Shown here: positions 51,167 through 61,259 of the stretch, piece by piece | Position numbering within the stretch: position 1 is the first letter of the stretch | Layout: each line of letters begins with the position of its first letter | NCBI RefSeq assembly: GCF_902825325.1 | Contig: NZ_CADEAR010000001.1 | Coordinates: forward strand, 124,001 to 188,000 | Direction: 5' to 3' | DNA: 64,000 bases | DNA from: Brucella tritici | Lineage (GTDB): Bacteria > Pseudomonadota > Alphaproteobacteria > Rhizobiales > Rhizobiaceae | Made by a program: the position numbers and the translations under genes | Notes under the pieces: generated by a model | Seen by the model: only the letters and a program-made list of their open reading frames with translations | Databases searched by the model: none | What the model was told of the DNA's origin: nothing

Positions 51167-52648
51167 TTGACGATATCACTTGTTCGCCTGACTGTATTGG
51201 GAAGCATCCTGCCATTGCTGGCGGCATGCGTTACCGTTGGTCCAGACTACCAGAAACCGAATGTGGTGACGCCTGCCGGATGGAACAGCAAGGCTGACAA
51301 ACGCGCCCCGCTATTGGGCGACTGGTGGAAAAACCTGAAAGACCCGGTTCTGGATCAGCTGATAGCTGATGGAATTGCTGGCAGCCCGGATGTGGCAACT
51401 GCGAAGGCAAAGGTGCGGCAGGCCCGGGCCAATTATACCTCGGCGGGCGGCACGCTTTATCCGCAACTCAATGGTGACGGAAGCTACAAGCGGTCGGACG
51501 GCCCCAATGTGACGGCTTCAAACCAGTCCAGCATGGGCTTTAACACGACATGGGAACTCGATCTTTTCGGCGGCAACAAGCGCGGTGTGGAAGCGGCTTA
51601 TTACAATGTCGAATCCGCAAATGAGCAATTGCGGGCAGCGCTAGTCACGCTGATCGGTGACATCGCCACCAATTATGCCAATTTACGCGGCACGCAGGCC
51701 AGTATCGCCATCGCACAGCGTAATGCTGCATCGCAGCGGCAGACAGTGGCGCTGACGCGCAGCCAACTGGAAGCCGGACAGATTTCGCAGGTCGATCTTC
51801 TGAACGCCGAGACACAAGCCGCGACGACTGAATCGCAGGTTCCGGGACTACGGATCAGCTACGCGCAATATCTCAACCAGTTGTCGGTCTTGACCGGCCG
51901 GTCTTCGTCGGCGCTGGCGAGCGTTCTGGACAAGTCGCGTCCGATCCCATCAATCCCGCGCAAGGTTTCTGCCGGATTGCCTGCCGACCTGTTGCTGGGC
52001 CGCCCGGATGTTCGCGCAGCAGAACGGGACTATGCAAGTTCCAATGCAAGTGTCGGCCAGAAGCAGGCCCTGCTCTATCCGAGCATTTCGCTCACCGGAA
52101 ACATCAATACGGGTGGTACCAATTTCGGTGATCTTGGCAGGCTGTCGACGATCAGTTGGGCCTTCGGTCCCAGTTTGACCGTTCCGATCTTCCAGGGCGG
52201 AAAATTGAATGCCGATGTGGACGCGGCGCGCGCAGCGCGCGACCAGTCGTTCATCGCCTATCGCAAGTCCATTCTGACAGCGCTCAGCGAAGTTGAAAAT
52301 GCCAGCGTATCGCTCAATCAGAACCGTCTGCGCGTTGGCCAGTTGCAGAAAATCGTCAGCAACAGCCGCAAGATCAATGAGCTAACGCTGGAGCAATACA
52401 GGGCAGGTACGAAAAGTTTCGTGGATGTGCTGACTGCACAGCGTGATCTCTTAAGCGCAGAAACCAATCTCAGTCAGGCCCGGACCGATCTTGTCCTGAA
52501 TTATGTCGCCCTGCAGAAAGCATTGGGCGGCGGCTGGAACGGCCTTATTGACGTCGCGAAACCTGAGGTCATCGATGGCTACACAGGTCCCCGCGTCGTC
52601 AAGACGACGCCCCTTCCTCCGCTGACAACCGATAAGAGACCACTATGA
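51167..52648 (+). CDS. Outer membrane efflux lipoprotein, NodT/OprM type
   Basis: A 493-residue TolC-like channel. The lipobox LLAAC places the lipid cysteine at residue 21, followed by VTVGPDYQKP, as in OprM/NodT. Two long coiled-coil OEP repeats and the motif RPDVRAAERDYASSNASVGQ follow. The start is TTG at 51167 with AGGA at 51155-51158; a stop in frame just upstream rules out an earlier ATG. It overlaps macA by four bases. Together with MacAB it makes a full three-part pump. Confidence 0.88.
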   Translation: MTISLVRLTVLGSILPLLAACVTVGPDYQKPNVVTPAGWNSKADKRAPLLGDWWKNLKDPVLDQLIADGIAGSPDVATAKAKVRQARANYTSAGGTLYPQLNGDGSYKRSDGPNVTASNQSSMGFNTTWELDLFGGNKRGVEAAYYNVESANEQLRAALVTLIGDIATNYANLRGTQASIAIAQRNAASQRQTVALTRSQLEAGQISQVDLLNAETQAATTESQVPGLRISYAQYLNQLSVLTGRSSSALASVLDKSRPIPSIPRKVSAGLPADLLLGRPDVRAAERDYASSNASVGQKQALLYPSISLTGNINTGGTNFGDLGRLSTISWAFGPSLTVPIFQGGKLNADVDAARAARDQSFIAYRKSILTALSEVENASVSLNQNRLRVGQLQKIVSNSRKINELTLEQYRAGTKSFVDVLTAQRDLLSAETNLSQARTDLVLNYVALQKALGGGWNGLIDVAKPEVIDGYTGPRVVKTTPLPPLTTDKRPL

Positions 52649-53835
52649 AACCCAAGTCGAAACGGCGTTTTCGCTGGCGTCTATGGCTGGCCATCCTCAT
52701 CGCATTGCTGATCGTCGGCTATTTCGTCGTACGTTCCCTGACGAAAGAAGAACCTTTGCCCGCTACGACCGTAATCAAGCGGGGCGACATCGAAAGTTCG
52801 GTTCTTGCCACTGGCACATTACGACCGAAAAATCTGGTTGCTATCGGCGCGCAGGCAACCGGTCGTATTCTTTCTCTCAAAGTGAAGCCCGGCCAGCAGA
52901 TCAAGGCTGGCGACGTCGTTGCGCTGATCGACTCGACCAACCAACAAAACGAGTTGAACAAGGCTCAGGCATCGCTGCGCCAGAATGAAGCCACGCGCGC
53001 CCAGAATCTGGCCGACCTTGAACTTGCCAGACAGGATCTGGCCCGAAACGAGATGATGATCGGCAAGAATGCCGTCGCACGCGCCGAATACGACAAGGCG
53101 GTCAGTACCGTAAAGTCGAAGGAAGCGCAGGTTGCCAACAGCGAAGCGGCAATCGCCGCGGCGAAAGTCGACGTTCAGATCGCCGAGACCAACCTCGCCT
53201 ATACCCGCATCACCGCGCCGATTGATGGAACGATCCTTGCGACGGTGGTTCAGGAGGGACAAACCGTCAACGCACAGCAGAGTGCGCCGACGATCGTCAT
53301 TCTCGGCCAGCTCGACACGATGACCGTCGAGGCGGATATATCGGAAGCGGACATCACGCAGGTTCGCGAGGGAATGCCGCTTTACTTCACCATTTCCGGA
53401 CAGAACCTCAAACGTTATGAAGCCAAGCTTGAGAAGATTGAACCGGCGCCGGATTCCATCGTGAGCGACAAAAGCTTCACGACAACAGCCGCGAGTTCTT
53501 CCAGCGCGGCGACCGCTTCGGCCATTTATTACAAAGGTATTTTCAACGTCCCCAATCCGGACGGCCTGCTCAGAACCTATATGACAACCGAGGTTCACAT
53601 TTTGCTTGCCAAGGCGGCAAACGCATTGATCGTGCCTGTGACGGCCCTCAAGGACACGAACGAACCCGGCAAGTACACGGTTCGCCTGGTGACTGCTGCC
53701 AACAAGATCGAGGAACGAACGGTTGAAACCGGCATTACCGACAAGATCAACAGCGAAATCCTTTCAGGCCTGAACGAGGGGGATAAGGTTGTGACTGACA
53801 ATCAGGTTGTCACGCCTGCCCCAGCCGGTATCTGA
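52645..53835 (+). CDS. macA: MacA-like membrane fusion protein
   Basis: A 396-residue HlyD/RND-type adaptor. One N-terminal membrane helix (about 12-30) anchors it; the biotinyl-lipoyl halves, a coiled-coil hairpin (about 100-160) and beta-barrel follow. The segment ITAPIDGTILATVVQEGQTV is the second lipoyl half. Its start overlaps the channel gene, and the ATPase gene starts two bases after its stop. In E. coli MacAB exports macrolides and enterotoxin or heme-like substrates. Confidence 0.9.
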   Translation: MKPKSKRRFRWRLWLAILIALLIVGYFVVRSLTKEEPLPATTVIKRGDIESSVLATGTLRPKNLVAIGAQATGRILSLKVKPGQQIKAGDVVALIDSTNQQNELNKAQASLRQNEATRAQNLADLELARQDLARNEMMIGKNAVARAEYDKAVSTVKSKEAQVANSEAAIAAAKVDVQIAETNLAYTRITAPIDGTILATVVQEGQTVNAQQSAPTIVILGQLDTMTVEADISEADITQVREGMPLYFTISGQNLKRYEAKLEKIEPAPDSIVSDKSFTTTAASSSSAATASAIYYKGIFNVPNPDGLLRTYMTTEVHILLAKAANALIVPVTALKDTNEPGKYTVRLVTAANKIEERTVETGITDKINSEILSGLNEGDKVVTDNQVVTPAPAGI

Positions 53836-53836
53836 C

Positions 53837-55798
53837 ATGAGTGATGCGCCGCTGCTCTCGCTCAAGGGCGTTTCACGACATTACCCGTCGGGCGACGACT
53901 TCACGACGGTCCTGAACCATGTGAATCTGACCATCGAGCGCGGCGAGATGGTAGCAATCATCGGCGCGTCCGGTTCGGGCAAGTCCACGTTGATGAACAT
54001 TCTTGGCTGTCTGGATCGTCCGTCGGAAGGTGAATACCTGATCTCCGGTCGTGCGACTTCGGAGCTTGAAGCGGATGAGCTGGCCCAGCTGCGGCGCGAG
54101 CATTTCGGTTTCATTTTTCAGCGCTATCACTTGCTCGGTGAACTCGATGCCATTGGCAATGTCGAGATTCCAGCGATTTACTCGGGTCAGAGAAAAGACG
54201 AGCGGCGGAAGAAGGCAGAAATGATACTTCAGCGGCTCGGTATGGGTGACCGCACCCATCACCGGCCAAGCCAGCTCTCCGGTGGCCAGCAGCAGCGTGT
54301 ATCTATCGCCCGCGCGCTCATCAACGATGCAGATGTCATTCTGGCGGACGAACCGACCGGCGCACTCGACAGTCATAGTGGCGAGGAAGTCCTGGGAATT
54401 CTTCAGGAGTTGAATCGTGAAGGGCGCACCATCGTCATCGTTACGCATGACCGGCAGGTTGCCGCGCGGGCACAGCGCATCATCGAAATCCGCGATGGTG
54501 AAATCATTTCCGATACGAGAAATGGGGAGACTGAGCGGCCAGTGACTTCCGTACCGGTTGAGCAGGGACCTGCGAGACCAAGTTTACTTGCCGGAATGCG
54601 CGACCGCTTCAACGAGGCTTTCGCGATGGCGCTTCGCTCGATGAATGCGCATCGGCTCCGCACATTTCTGACGATGCTCGGCATTATTATCGGTACGGCA
54701 TCGGTCGTTTGTGTTGTGGCGCTCGGGCAAGGATCACAACAGCAGATTCTGGAACGGATCAGCGATCTTGGCACCAATACGCTCTACATCAGTCCCGGTA
54801 GGGGATTTGGCGATCTGAAAGCAGCCCAGATTACGACGCTCAATCTGGGTGATGCCGACGAGATCGCAAAACTACCCTATGTCGTGGCCGCGACCCCTTC
54901 CGATACGACCAGCTCCACCATTCGCGTTGGTGACAAGGAAGTCAGTGTCTCGGTCAATGGTGTCGGTTCGGAATATTTTGCCACCCGCAACAGCAAGCTG
55001 CTCGAAGGTCGCTTCTTCGATCAGCGCAGCGTTGACGACCTGGAACAGGTCGCGGTTGTCGATGAAACTGCCAAGACGACCCTTTTCCCGCATGAGGTCG
55101 GCTCCGTGATTGGCAAAATTATCCTTTTGAAGCAAGTGCCGGTGCGTATCGTCGGGGTCGTCAAAGCCGAGGACCGGGGACCGGGCTCGGCACAGACTCT
55201 GGAAGTCTACCTGCCCTATTCGACCGTTAAAACGCGCATGACCGGTTCGCGCTCATTGCAGATGATTGTGGTTCGCGTTGCCGACACGATGGACCCGTCC
55301 GAAGCCGAAAAACTGATTACGGCATTTCTGACCAAGCGACATGGTGAGAAGGATTTCTCCGTTTTCAATACGGATAGCCTGCAGAAGACCATTCAGGCCA
55401 CAACTGCAACACTTGCCCTTCTGGTATCCAGTATTGCAGGCATATCGCTTTTCGTCGGCGGCATCGGCGTGATGAACATCATGCTTGTGGCTGTTTCCGA
55501 ACGAATCAACGAGATCGGTGTCCGCATGGCAATCGGCGCGCGCCAGAGCGATATATTGCAACAGTTCCTGATCGAAGCGGTTCTTGTCTGTCTCATCGGT
55601 GGAGTGCTTGGGGTTCTCATCGCGGCAGGATTCGGCCTGCTTTTCGCGCAGTTCAGTTCGATGTTTCAGCTCATCTATTCACCGACATCCATCGTGATTG
55701 CGCTTGTCTGTTCAAGCCTGATTGGCATTGGATTCGGTTTCATTCCGGCCCGCAATGCCTCCAGGCTCGACCCGGTTGTGGCGCTTGCCCGAGACTGA
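53837..55798 (+). CDS. macB: MacB-like ABC exporter
   Basis: A 653-residue fusion of an ABC ATPase and a four-helix permease. Walker A GASGSGKS, signature [15 protein letters not shown] and Walker [12 protein letters not shown] lie in the first 230 residues. The MacB_PCD periplasmic domain follows the first helix ([20 protein letters not shown] near 275), and the last three helices are near 530-640. I use 53837, right after the macA stop; an earlier ATG at 53807 lies in macA. Confidence 0.92.
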   Translation: MSDAPLLSLKGVSRHYPSGDDFTTVLNHVNLTIERGEMVAIIGASGSGKSTLMNILGCLDRPSEGEYLISGRATSELEADELAQLRREHFGFIFQRYHLLGELDAIGNVEIPAIYSGQRKDERRKKAEMILQRLGMGDRTHHRPSQLSGGQQQRVSIARALINDADVILADEPTGALDSHSGEEVLGILQELNREGRTIVIVTHDRQVAARAQRIIEIRDGEIISDTRNGETERPVTSVPVEQGPARPSLLAGMRDRFNEAFAMALRSMNAHRLRTFLTMLGIIIGTASVVCVVALGQGSQQQILERISDLGTNTLYISPGRGFGDLKAAQITTLNLGDADEIAKLPYVVAATPSDTTSSTIRVGDKEVSVSVNGVGSEYFATRNSKLLEGRFFDQRSVDDLEQVAVVDETAKTTLFPHEVGSVIGKIILLKQVPVRIVGVVKAEDRGPGSAQTLEVYLPYSTVKTRMTGSRSLQMIVVRVADTMDPSEAEKLITAFLTKRHGEKDFSVFNTDSLQKTIQATTATLALLVSSIAGISLFVGGIGVMNIMLVAVSERINEIGVRMAIGARQSDILQQFLIEAVLVCLIGGVLGVLIAAGFGLLFAQFSSMFQLIYSPTSIVIALVCSSLIGIGFGFIPARNASRLDPVVALARD

Positions 55799-56109
55799 TC
55801 ATTGAGTCTGCCAACCTGAGTCCCTTCTGCGGTCAGGCCGCACTTTCAGGTCGCCGAATTAACAGGCGGCATAAACTACCTTTGATTGTTGTTTTGCGCA
55901 TAAATTAATATAAGAAATTACTTTATCATGTTGATAATAATGGAAATAGACATGCAACCGAGGGTGTTTATATCTCGGTTTCGGCTCTTGTGAGAATGCA
56001 GGTACCGCAAGAAATTTCTGTCTTTTAGGTCGTTTCGGAAGGGGGTTGTTAACCTTCATTTTTTATTACTTGGGCTCATTCAGGCGACAGTATCTATGGT
56101 TCAGGTATC
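55799..56109. other. Intergenic region upstream of FtsK-like gene
   Basis: About 310 bases, AT-rich in the middle. It holds a hairpin with CCTGA/TCAGG and GCGG/CCGC (55815-55850) that could end the macAB transcript, a perfect 7-bp stem AACCGAG/CTCGGTT (55956-55980), and two GAGTC sites (55804-55808 and 55818-55822) that fit the GANTC CcrM target. No gene is supported. Confidence 0.5.
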
Positions 56110-58605
56110 ATGCGTAATTTGAGAGAAAATTTCCCCCAATCGACAGGAAATCGTGCAGAGAACGCCCAGGACCCGAAGCTGCCTCGCGGCCAGACGGGAA
56201 GTCACAATCCGGCCAGTGACGATGCCTGGAAAGTTCATTTTTCGCTCGGCGCGAATGTTCGCTTTACCCGTACGCCGGAAGTCGAGCTTCTGCGCCGTCG
56301 CGGCGAGGAGCTTCCGAGCATCAATGAGCGCTCACAGACGAACGCGGCCGAAGCTACGCCTGCCATCAGCGTTGGGGAGGTTGCCGAGGCCCAGCCCATG
56401 GCTGTCGCAGAACTCCAGAAGACCGTGTCGCAGGGCATGGTTCGTTCGCCGGTCGCACCGGTGCCACCTGCAATGCCTGCAGTTACCGTCGCTGCCGCCG
56501 TTGCTCCGGTACAAACCGTTTTGAAAGCAGCTCCAGTCGTGGCCAAAACTGTAAATCCAGCTCAGCCATCGGCCTTCGCCTATCTTTCCGACTTCGCTTT
56601 CTGGGAAGGTTGCGATATCGACACGGCACTTGTGCCTGCGGAGCCGCTCGTTTCTGCCGTTCCGGCAGAGCCTCGCAAGCCTTTGCCTACTGTTGAATCC
56701 ATTCTGGCACAGTTCCGCATTCGTGAATGGAACAAGCAGCCAGAGCTGGTTGCCGTGGCTCCTGTTCAGCCAGTCGCAGAAACCCCGGTCGTCCCTGCAG
56801 CTTCCGCACCGCGGGAGATCGTCGCACCGGAACCTGTTGCCGCAGTCGAGATCGAAACGCCTGCTCCACAGCCGGTTGTGGCCACGCCTGAGATTGCTCC
56901 CGAAGTTGCCGGTGAAGCTACCGAAGACGAAGTCGTGCTCACCGTTGCGGAAGCCGAAGAGCATGTTGTCGAGGAAGTAGTGGCTCCGGAGCCAGCCATC
57001 GAAAAGCCTGCTCCGGTCAAGGCAGCGCCTTCGATTGCATTGTACCAGCCGCAGCCCCTCCCCCGCGCGGAAGCGCCGGTGATGCATGGCGAGTATGAAT
57101 TCCCCCCACGTGATCTCCTGCAGATGCCGCCTGAACAGGACGGAAATGTCATCACGCAGGAAATGCTGGAACGTAGTGCGGGATTGCTGGAAAGCGTGCT
57201 GGAGGATTTCGGCGTGCGCGGTGAGATCATCCATGTCCGCCCCGGTCCCGTCGTCACGCTCTATGAGTTTGAACCGGCGCCTGGCGTAAAATCCTCGCGT
57301 GTCATCGGCCTCGCCGATGACATCGCTCGCTCCATGTCGGCGCTGTCCGCCCGCGTCGCTGTCGTTCCAGGCCGCAATGTGATCGGCATCGAGCTGCCGA
57401 ATGCCAATCGCGAAACCGTTTACTTGCGCGAAATGATCGACAGCCGCACGTTCGAGGCATCGAACTATCGTCTGCCGCTTTGCCTCGGCAAGGGTATCGG
57501 TGGTGAACCGATCATCGCAGAACTGGCCAAGATGCCTCACCTTCTGGTGGCGGGCACGACCGGCTCGGGCAAATCGGTTGCCATCAATACGATGATCCTT
57601 TCGCTGCTCTACCGCTTCAAGCCGGAAGAATGCCGTCTGATCATGGTTGACCCGAAGATGCTGGAACTGTCCATCTATGACGGCATTCCGCACCTTTTGA
57701 CCCCGGTTGTTACCGATCCGAAGAAGGCGGTCGTCGCCCTGAAATGGGCCGTGCGTGAGATGGAGGAGCGCTATCGCAAGATGGCCCGCCTCGGTGTCCG
57801 CAACATCGAAGGCTTCAATGCCCGCGCCGCCTCGGCCAAGGGCAAGGGCGAAACCGTGATGTGCACGGTCCAGTCCGGCTTCGACAAGGAAACGGGTGAA
57901 GCGACCTATATTCAGGAAGAGCTCGACCTGACGCCTATGCCTTACATCGTGGTCATCATCGACGAGATGGCCGACCTGATGATGGTTGCAGGCAAGGACA
58001 TTGAAGGTGCAGTCCAGCGTCTTGCCCAGATGGCCCGCGCCGCTGGCATTCACCTCATCATGGCCACGCAGCGTCCATCGGTCGATGTCATCACCGGTAC
58101 GATCAAGGCCAACTTCCCGACCCGCATCTCGTTCCAGGTTACCTCGAAGATCGACAGCCGTACCATCCTCGGCGAAATGGGTGCCGAGCAGCTTCTCGGT
58201 CAGGGCGACATGCTGCATATGGCAGGCGGCGGACGCATCGTCCGCGTCCATGGTCCGTTCGTTTCAGACGAGGAAGTGGAAAAGGTGGTCAATCACCTCA
58301 AGGAACAGGGACGCCCGGATTATCTGGCGACCGTGACGGAAGACGAGGAAGACGAAGACGCAACGCCGGAGGCGGCTGTTTTCGACGCAACCTCAATGGG
58401 TTCGGAAGATGGTGATGATGTGTATGAACAGGCCATCAAGGTCGTGATGCGCGACAAGAAGTGCTCCACGTCCTATATCCAGCGCCGCCTCGGTATCGGT
58501 TACAACCGCGCCGCCTCGCTCGTGGAGCGGATGGAAAAAGACGGCCTGGTCGGCCCTGCCAATCATGTGGGCAAGCGCGAGATCCTGACAGGGAGCCGCG
58601 ACTGA
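56110..58605 (+). CDS. ftsK: FtsK/SpoIIIE-type DNA translocase without membrane domain
   Basis: An 831-residue FtsK homologue. The N-terminal 340 residues are a low-complexity Ala/Pro/Val/Glu-rich linker with no membrane helix. The motor has Walker A GTTGSGKS at 482-489 and Walker [11 protein letters not shown] near 615, with the RecA-like beta domain up to about 740. The C-terminal gamma domain (769-831) has the winged-helix sequence [20 protein letters not shown] that reads KOPS-like DNA. Typical FtsK has four N-terminal helices for the septum; this one lacks them, so it is probably a second, soluble copy acting in chromosome dimer resolution or segregation. Confidence 0.88.
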   Translation: MRNLRENFPQSTGNRAENAQDPKLPRGQTGSHNPASDDAWKVHFSLGANVRFTRTPEVELLRRRGEELPSINERSQTNAAEATPAISVGEVAEAQPMAVAELQKTVSQGMVRSPVAPVPPAMPAVTVAAAVAPVQTVLKAAPVVAKTVNPAQPSAFAYLSDFAFWEGCDIDTALVPAEPLVSAVPAEPRKPLPTVESILAQFRIREWNKQPELVAVAPVQPVAETPVVPAASAPREIVAPEPVAAVEIETPAPQPVVATPEIAPEVAGEATEDEVVLTVAEAEEHVVEEVVAPEPAIEKPAPVKAAPSIALYQPQPLPRAEAPVMHGEYEFPPRDLLQMPPEQDGNVITQEMLERSAGLLESVLEDFGVRGEIIHVRPGPVVTLYEFEPAPGVKSSRVIGLADDIARSMSALSARVAVVPGRNVIGIELPNANRETVYLREMIDSRTFEASNYRLPLCLGKGIGGEPIIAELAKMPHLLVAGTTGSGKSVAINTMILSLLYRFKPEECRLIMVDPKMLELSIYDGIPHLLTPVVTDPKKAVVALKWAVREMEERYRKMARLGVRNIEGFNARAASAKGKGETVMCTVQSGFDKETGEATYIQEELDLTPMPYIVVIIDEMADLMMVAGKDIEGAVQRLAQMARAAGIHLIMATQRPSVDVITGTIKANFPTRISFQVTSKIDSRTILGEMGAEQLLGQGDMLHMAGGGRIVRVHGPFVSDEEVEKVVNHLKEQGRPDYLATVTEDEEDEDATPEAAVFDATSMGSEDGDDVYEQAIKVVMRDKKCSTSYIQRRLGIGYNRAASLVERMEKDGLVGPANHVGKREILTGSRD

Positions 58606-58631
58606 TCGCCGCCAAATCCAGGTTAAAGAGT

Positions 58632-58661
58632 GGCCGGATTGCAGATGCGATCCGGCCTTTT
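58632..58661 (+). terminator. Terminator after ftsK
   Basis: GGCCGGAT (58632-58639) pairs perfectly with ATCCGGCC (58650-58657) around a 10-base loop and is followed by TTTT. Confidence 0.85.
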
Positions 58662-58814
58662 GCTGCGCCTTGCCAATGGTTTAGAAACTGTTGCAGCAAT
58701 GCGCTTGTCAAGATGTAAAATTTGGTTAATACTTAGTTCATTCGTACATTCTTGATAATCGGTCGAGACAGCTTCGAGAGTTGTTTCGCGCCCAGAAAAC
58801 AGGGAGAATGATCG

Positions 58815-59000
58815 ATGAAAAGCATTATTATCGGTCCTGCCACGAGTGAAAAGGATCGTACTGTCACACAGCAGATTTTGCTGCGTATCCATGAGCAGAT
58901 GCCAAAGCCCTCAGAAGACAAGACTCAGGTTTGCAACGTGTTGCGCCTATCAAAGGGCGGCTACTCTCACCGTAGACGCAGAATTCATAAACTTGCCTGA
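58815..59000 (+). CDS. Small hypothetical protein
   Basis: A 61-residue frame with a ribosome-site-like AGGGAGA seven to eight bases before the ATG. The protein is basic at its end (GGYSHRRRRIHKLA) and has no recognised domain or signal peptide. It lies between two good terminators and could be a real short gene or a chance frame; support is limited to the RBS and context. Confidence 0.4.
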   Translation: MKSIIIGPATSEKDRTVTQQILLRIHEQMPKPSEDKTQVCNVLRLSKGGYSHRRRRIHKLA

Positions 59001-59029
59001 TAACGAAGCGATATATTAGAAAACCTGCT

Positions 59030-59075
59030 CAGCGCCACGCATTCAAAGCGAATGCGGTAGGCGCTGTAATTTTAT
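59030..59075. terminator. Terminator between small ORF and DadA-like gene
   Basis: CAGCGCC (59030-59036) pairs with GGCGCTG (59060-59066), with GCATTC/GAATGC inside, then TAATTTTAT. It probably serves both sides. Confidence 0.7.
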
Positions 59076-59088
59076 CATCACAAGATAG

Positions 59089-60318
59089 TCAGTGCTGAAG
59101 ATCGAGTGCGCGATAAAGCTCGGTATCCTTTGCTTCCCCGCTTATACGTTCAGCGAGAATCCGCCCCGTCGTCGGCCCGAGTGTAAACCCTTGATGACCG
59201 TGCCCGAAATTCAGCCACATGCCCTTGTGTCGCGGAGCCTCCGCAACGACGGGCAGCATACGGGGCATACAGGGGCGACTGCCGAACCACGACGTCTTTT
59301 CTGTAGGAGCGCCGATGTCGAAAAGCTCGTTTATGGCCTTGATAGACCTGTTAAGCTGCTGCTGGCGAGCCACGCTGTTCAAAGGTGTCAGTTCGGCCCC
59401 GGTCAGGATGCGCAAGCCCGCATCCATCGGCGTTGCCACTGTTGAATTGTGTACGTCGACGATTGGAACCTTCGGCCCGGTGCCCGAAAAATGCTGATGG
59501 TATCCGCGCTTGATAACAAGTGGAATTTTATAGCCGAAACCGCGAAGGACTTCCGGGCTCCATGGGCCCAGAGCAAGAACAACGTGGCGTGCGCGATGTG
59601 GCCCTCCGATTGTGTCAACCTGCCAGCCGGAACCATCCTGCCGCAAACTGCGCGCATCGCCGTGCAGAAAGATTCCCCCGCGCTTTACGAAAAGGCCAAC
59701 ATAGGACTGAACGAGAGCGCCCGGATCGGAACAGGACCAGGGATCGGTCCAATGGATGGCCCCGGCCGGATCAGTCTTCAACGAGGGTTCAGCAGCGCGG
59801 ACAGCCTTGCTGTCCTCAATGATGCTCGCAACGCCGAACTCCTGTTTTTTCCTCTCCGCATCACGCGCGGAAATATCAAACGAACGGGCGGAACGATGCA
59901 GCTCACGCAGTCCGGTCCGCCTTATCAGGGTCTCGGCTCCTGAAGCTTTGATCAATGGAGCATGATCGTCGGCAGCACGCCGGATCATACGCGCATAGAA
60001 CTGCGAAGCTGTGCGGTGACGCCCCGCTTCCGAATTGTGCCAGTAGCGCGACAGGGCGCCAATCTGTCCCGGCATATCGCGAAGCCGCCATGCGACCTGA
60101 TTATTGGCACCGAATGCAGCCTTCAGCAGTTCCAATGGGGCGCGTGGCAAGGCATAGGGGCTTACGGCTTCTGTCTGGATTATCCCGGCATTGCCATAAC
60201 TCGTTTCGGTTCCCGGACCGCTTCGGTCGACAAGAAGAACGGACCAGCCCCTTTCCTGCAGGGCGAGCGCCGCGCCGACACCCACCATACCGGCACCAAG
60301 AACGATGCAATCCGTCAT
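59089..60318 (-). CDS. dadA: D-amino acid dehydrogenase-like FAD oxidoreductase
   Basis: A 409-residue DAO-family flavoenzyme. The FAD motif VLGAGMVGVGAALALQERGW is at about 6-25, the substrate-side EAVSPYALPRAPLELLK near 50, and GHGHQGFTLGPTTGRIL near the end. It would oxidise D-amino acids to 2-oxo acids with electrons passed to the chain. It is separate from the dat-dmpA operon. A hydroxyproline or glycine oxidase role is possible within this family. Confidence 0.8.
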   Translation of the reverse strand: MTDCIVLGAGMVGVGAALALQERGWSVLLVDRSGPGTETSYGNAGIIQTEAVSPYALPRAPLELLKAAFGANNQVAWRLRDMPGQIGALSRYWHNSEAGRHRTASQFYARMIRRAADDHAPLIKASGAETLIRRTGLRELHRSARSFDISARDAERKKQEFGVASIIEDSKAVRAAEPSLKTDPAGAIHWTDPWSCSDPGALVQSYVGLFVKRGGIFLHGDARSLRQDGSGWQVDTIGGPHRARHVVLALGPWSPEVLRGFGYKIPLVIKRGYHQHFSGTGPKVPIVDVHNSTVATPMDAGLRILTGAELTPLNSVARQQQLNRSIKAINELFDIGAPTEKTSWFGSRPCMPRMLPVVAEAPRHKGMWLNFGHGHQGFTLGPTTGRILAERISGEAKDTELYRALDLQH

Positions 60319-60500
60319 ATCCAGCTACTTCTCAGAAATGATACGATTCTCTTTGCGCCAGTATGTAAAATCCGGCCTGCGACTGACAAGTTCGATGATC
60401 ACGTTCTTTTGTGGTCCAACCCTTTCTTGGCATTGAATTTTTGTTATAGAAGGCCACTTTCTGCATCAGGCTCTGCTGGCTGCCGTGATTGAAGGACAAG

Positions 60501-61259
60501 ATGATGCCCTCCCCCGAAAATGAACAAACGGTCCAGAAAACTTCTTCCCGGTTCTTCCTTGTTTTGATGTCGGTGCTGGGGGCCATCTTCTTCATCGTTT
60601 TCATGGGGCTGGGCATCTGGCAGGTTGAGCGCCTGCAATGGAAGCTCGATCTCATCGCAAGGGTTGATGCGCGTGTTCATGCCGAGCCAATTGCAGCGCC
60701 GGGTCCGGACGATTGGGCCAATGTCAACCAGAAGGATGACGAGTATCGTCATGTCATGCTGACCGGCACCTATCTGAACGACAAGGAAGTGCTGGTTCAC
60801 GCGCTGACCGAACGAGGCGCGGGTTATTGGGTCCTGACGCCGATGCGTTCGCCCGATGGCGCACTGATTTTCATCAATCGTGGCCTGGTTCCAAACGACA
60901 AGCGCGATCCGTCATCGCGGCAGGAAACGCAAATTGCCGGTGAAACGACCGTGACCGGCTTGCTACGTATGCCGGAACCGGATGGGTTCTTCCTGCGCCC
61001 GAACGACCCGGCGCGCAATGACTGGAATTCGCGCGATGTCGCGGCCTTTGCGCAGAAGGAAAATCTGGGGCCGGTTGCGCCCTATTTCATCGATGCCGAT
61101 GCAACTGCCAGCGCAGGAGCGCTTCCCATCGGTGGGCTGACGGTCGTGAAATTCCGTAACAGCCATCTTTCCTATGCAATCACATGGTTTGCGCTTGCTG
61201 CCATGGTTGCCGGTGCCGCCATTTTTCTCTGGCGGCACGAACGCAAGTCAAAAGGTTAG
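60501..61259 (+). CDS. SURF1 family cytochrome oxidase assembly protein
   Basis: About 252 residues with an N-terminal helix (about 15-40), a periplasmic domain of about 170 residues and a C-terminal helix (about 220-242), the SURF1 layout. Conserved motifs include [17 protein letters not shown] and [20 protein letters not shown], and the family's later [22 protein letters not shown]1 helps insert heme a into terminal oxidase. I use the ATG at 60501 (or 60504) with AAGGA just before it, over a TTG at 60489. It lies away from any visible cox genes. Confidence 0.85.
   Translation: MMPSPENEQTVQKTSSRFFLVLMSVLGAIFFIVFMGLGIWQVERLQWKLDLIARVDARVHAEPIAAPGPDDWANVNQKDDEYRHVMLTGTYLNDKEVLVHALTERGAGYWVLTPMRSPDGALIFINRGLVPNDKRDPSSRQETQIAGETTVTGLLRMPEPDGFFLRPNDPARNDWNSRDVAAFAQKENLGPVAPYFIDADATASAGALPIGGLTVVKFRNSHLSYAITWFALAAMVAGAAIFLWRHERKSKG

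Noticed and set aside
55859-55876. CtrA-like TTAA...TAAAC site before FtsK gene
   Set aside because: Spacing and second half-site do not match TTAA-N7-TTAA.
56332-58251. A 639-codon minus-strand frame inside the FtsK gene
   Set aside because: Antisense to a clear FtsK with all motor motifs; no domain of its own.
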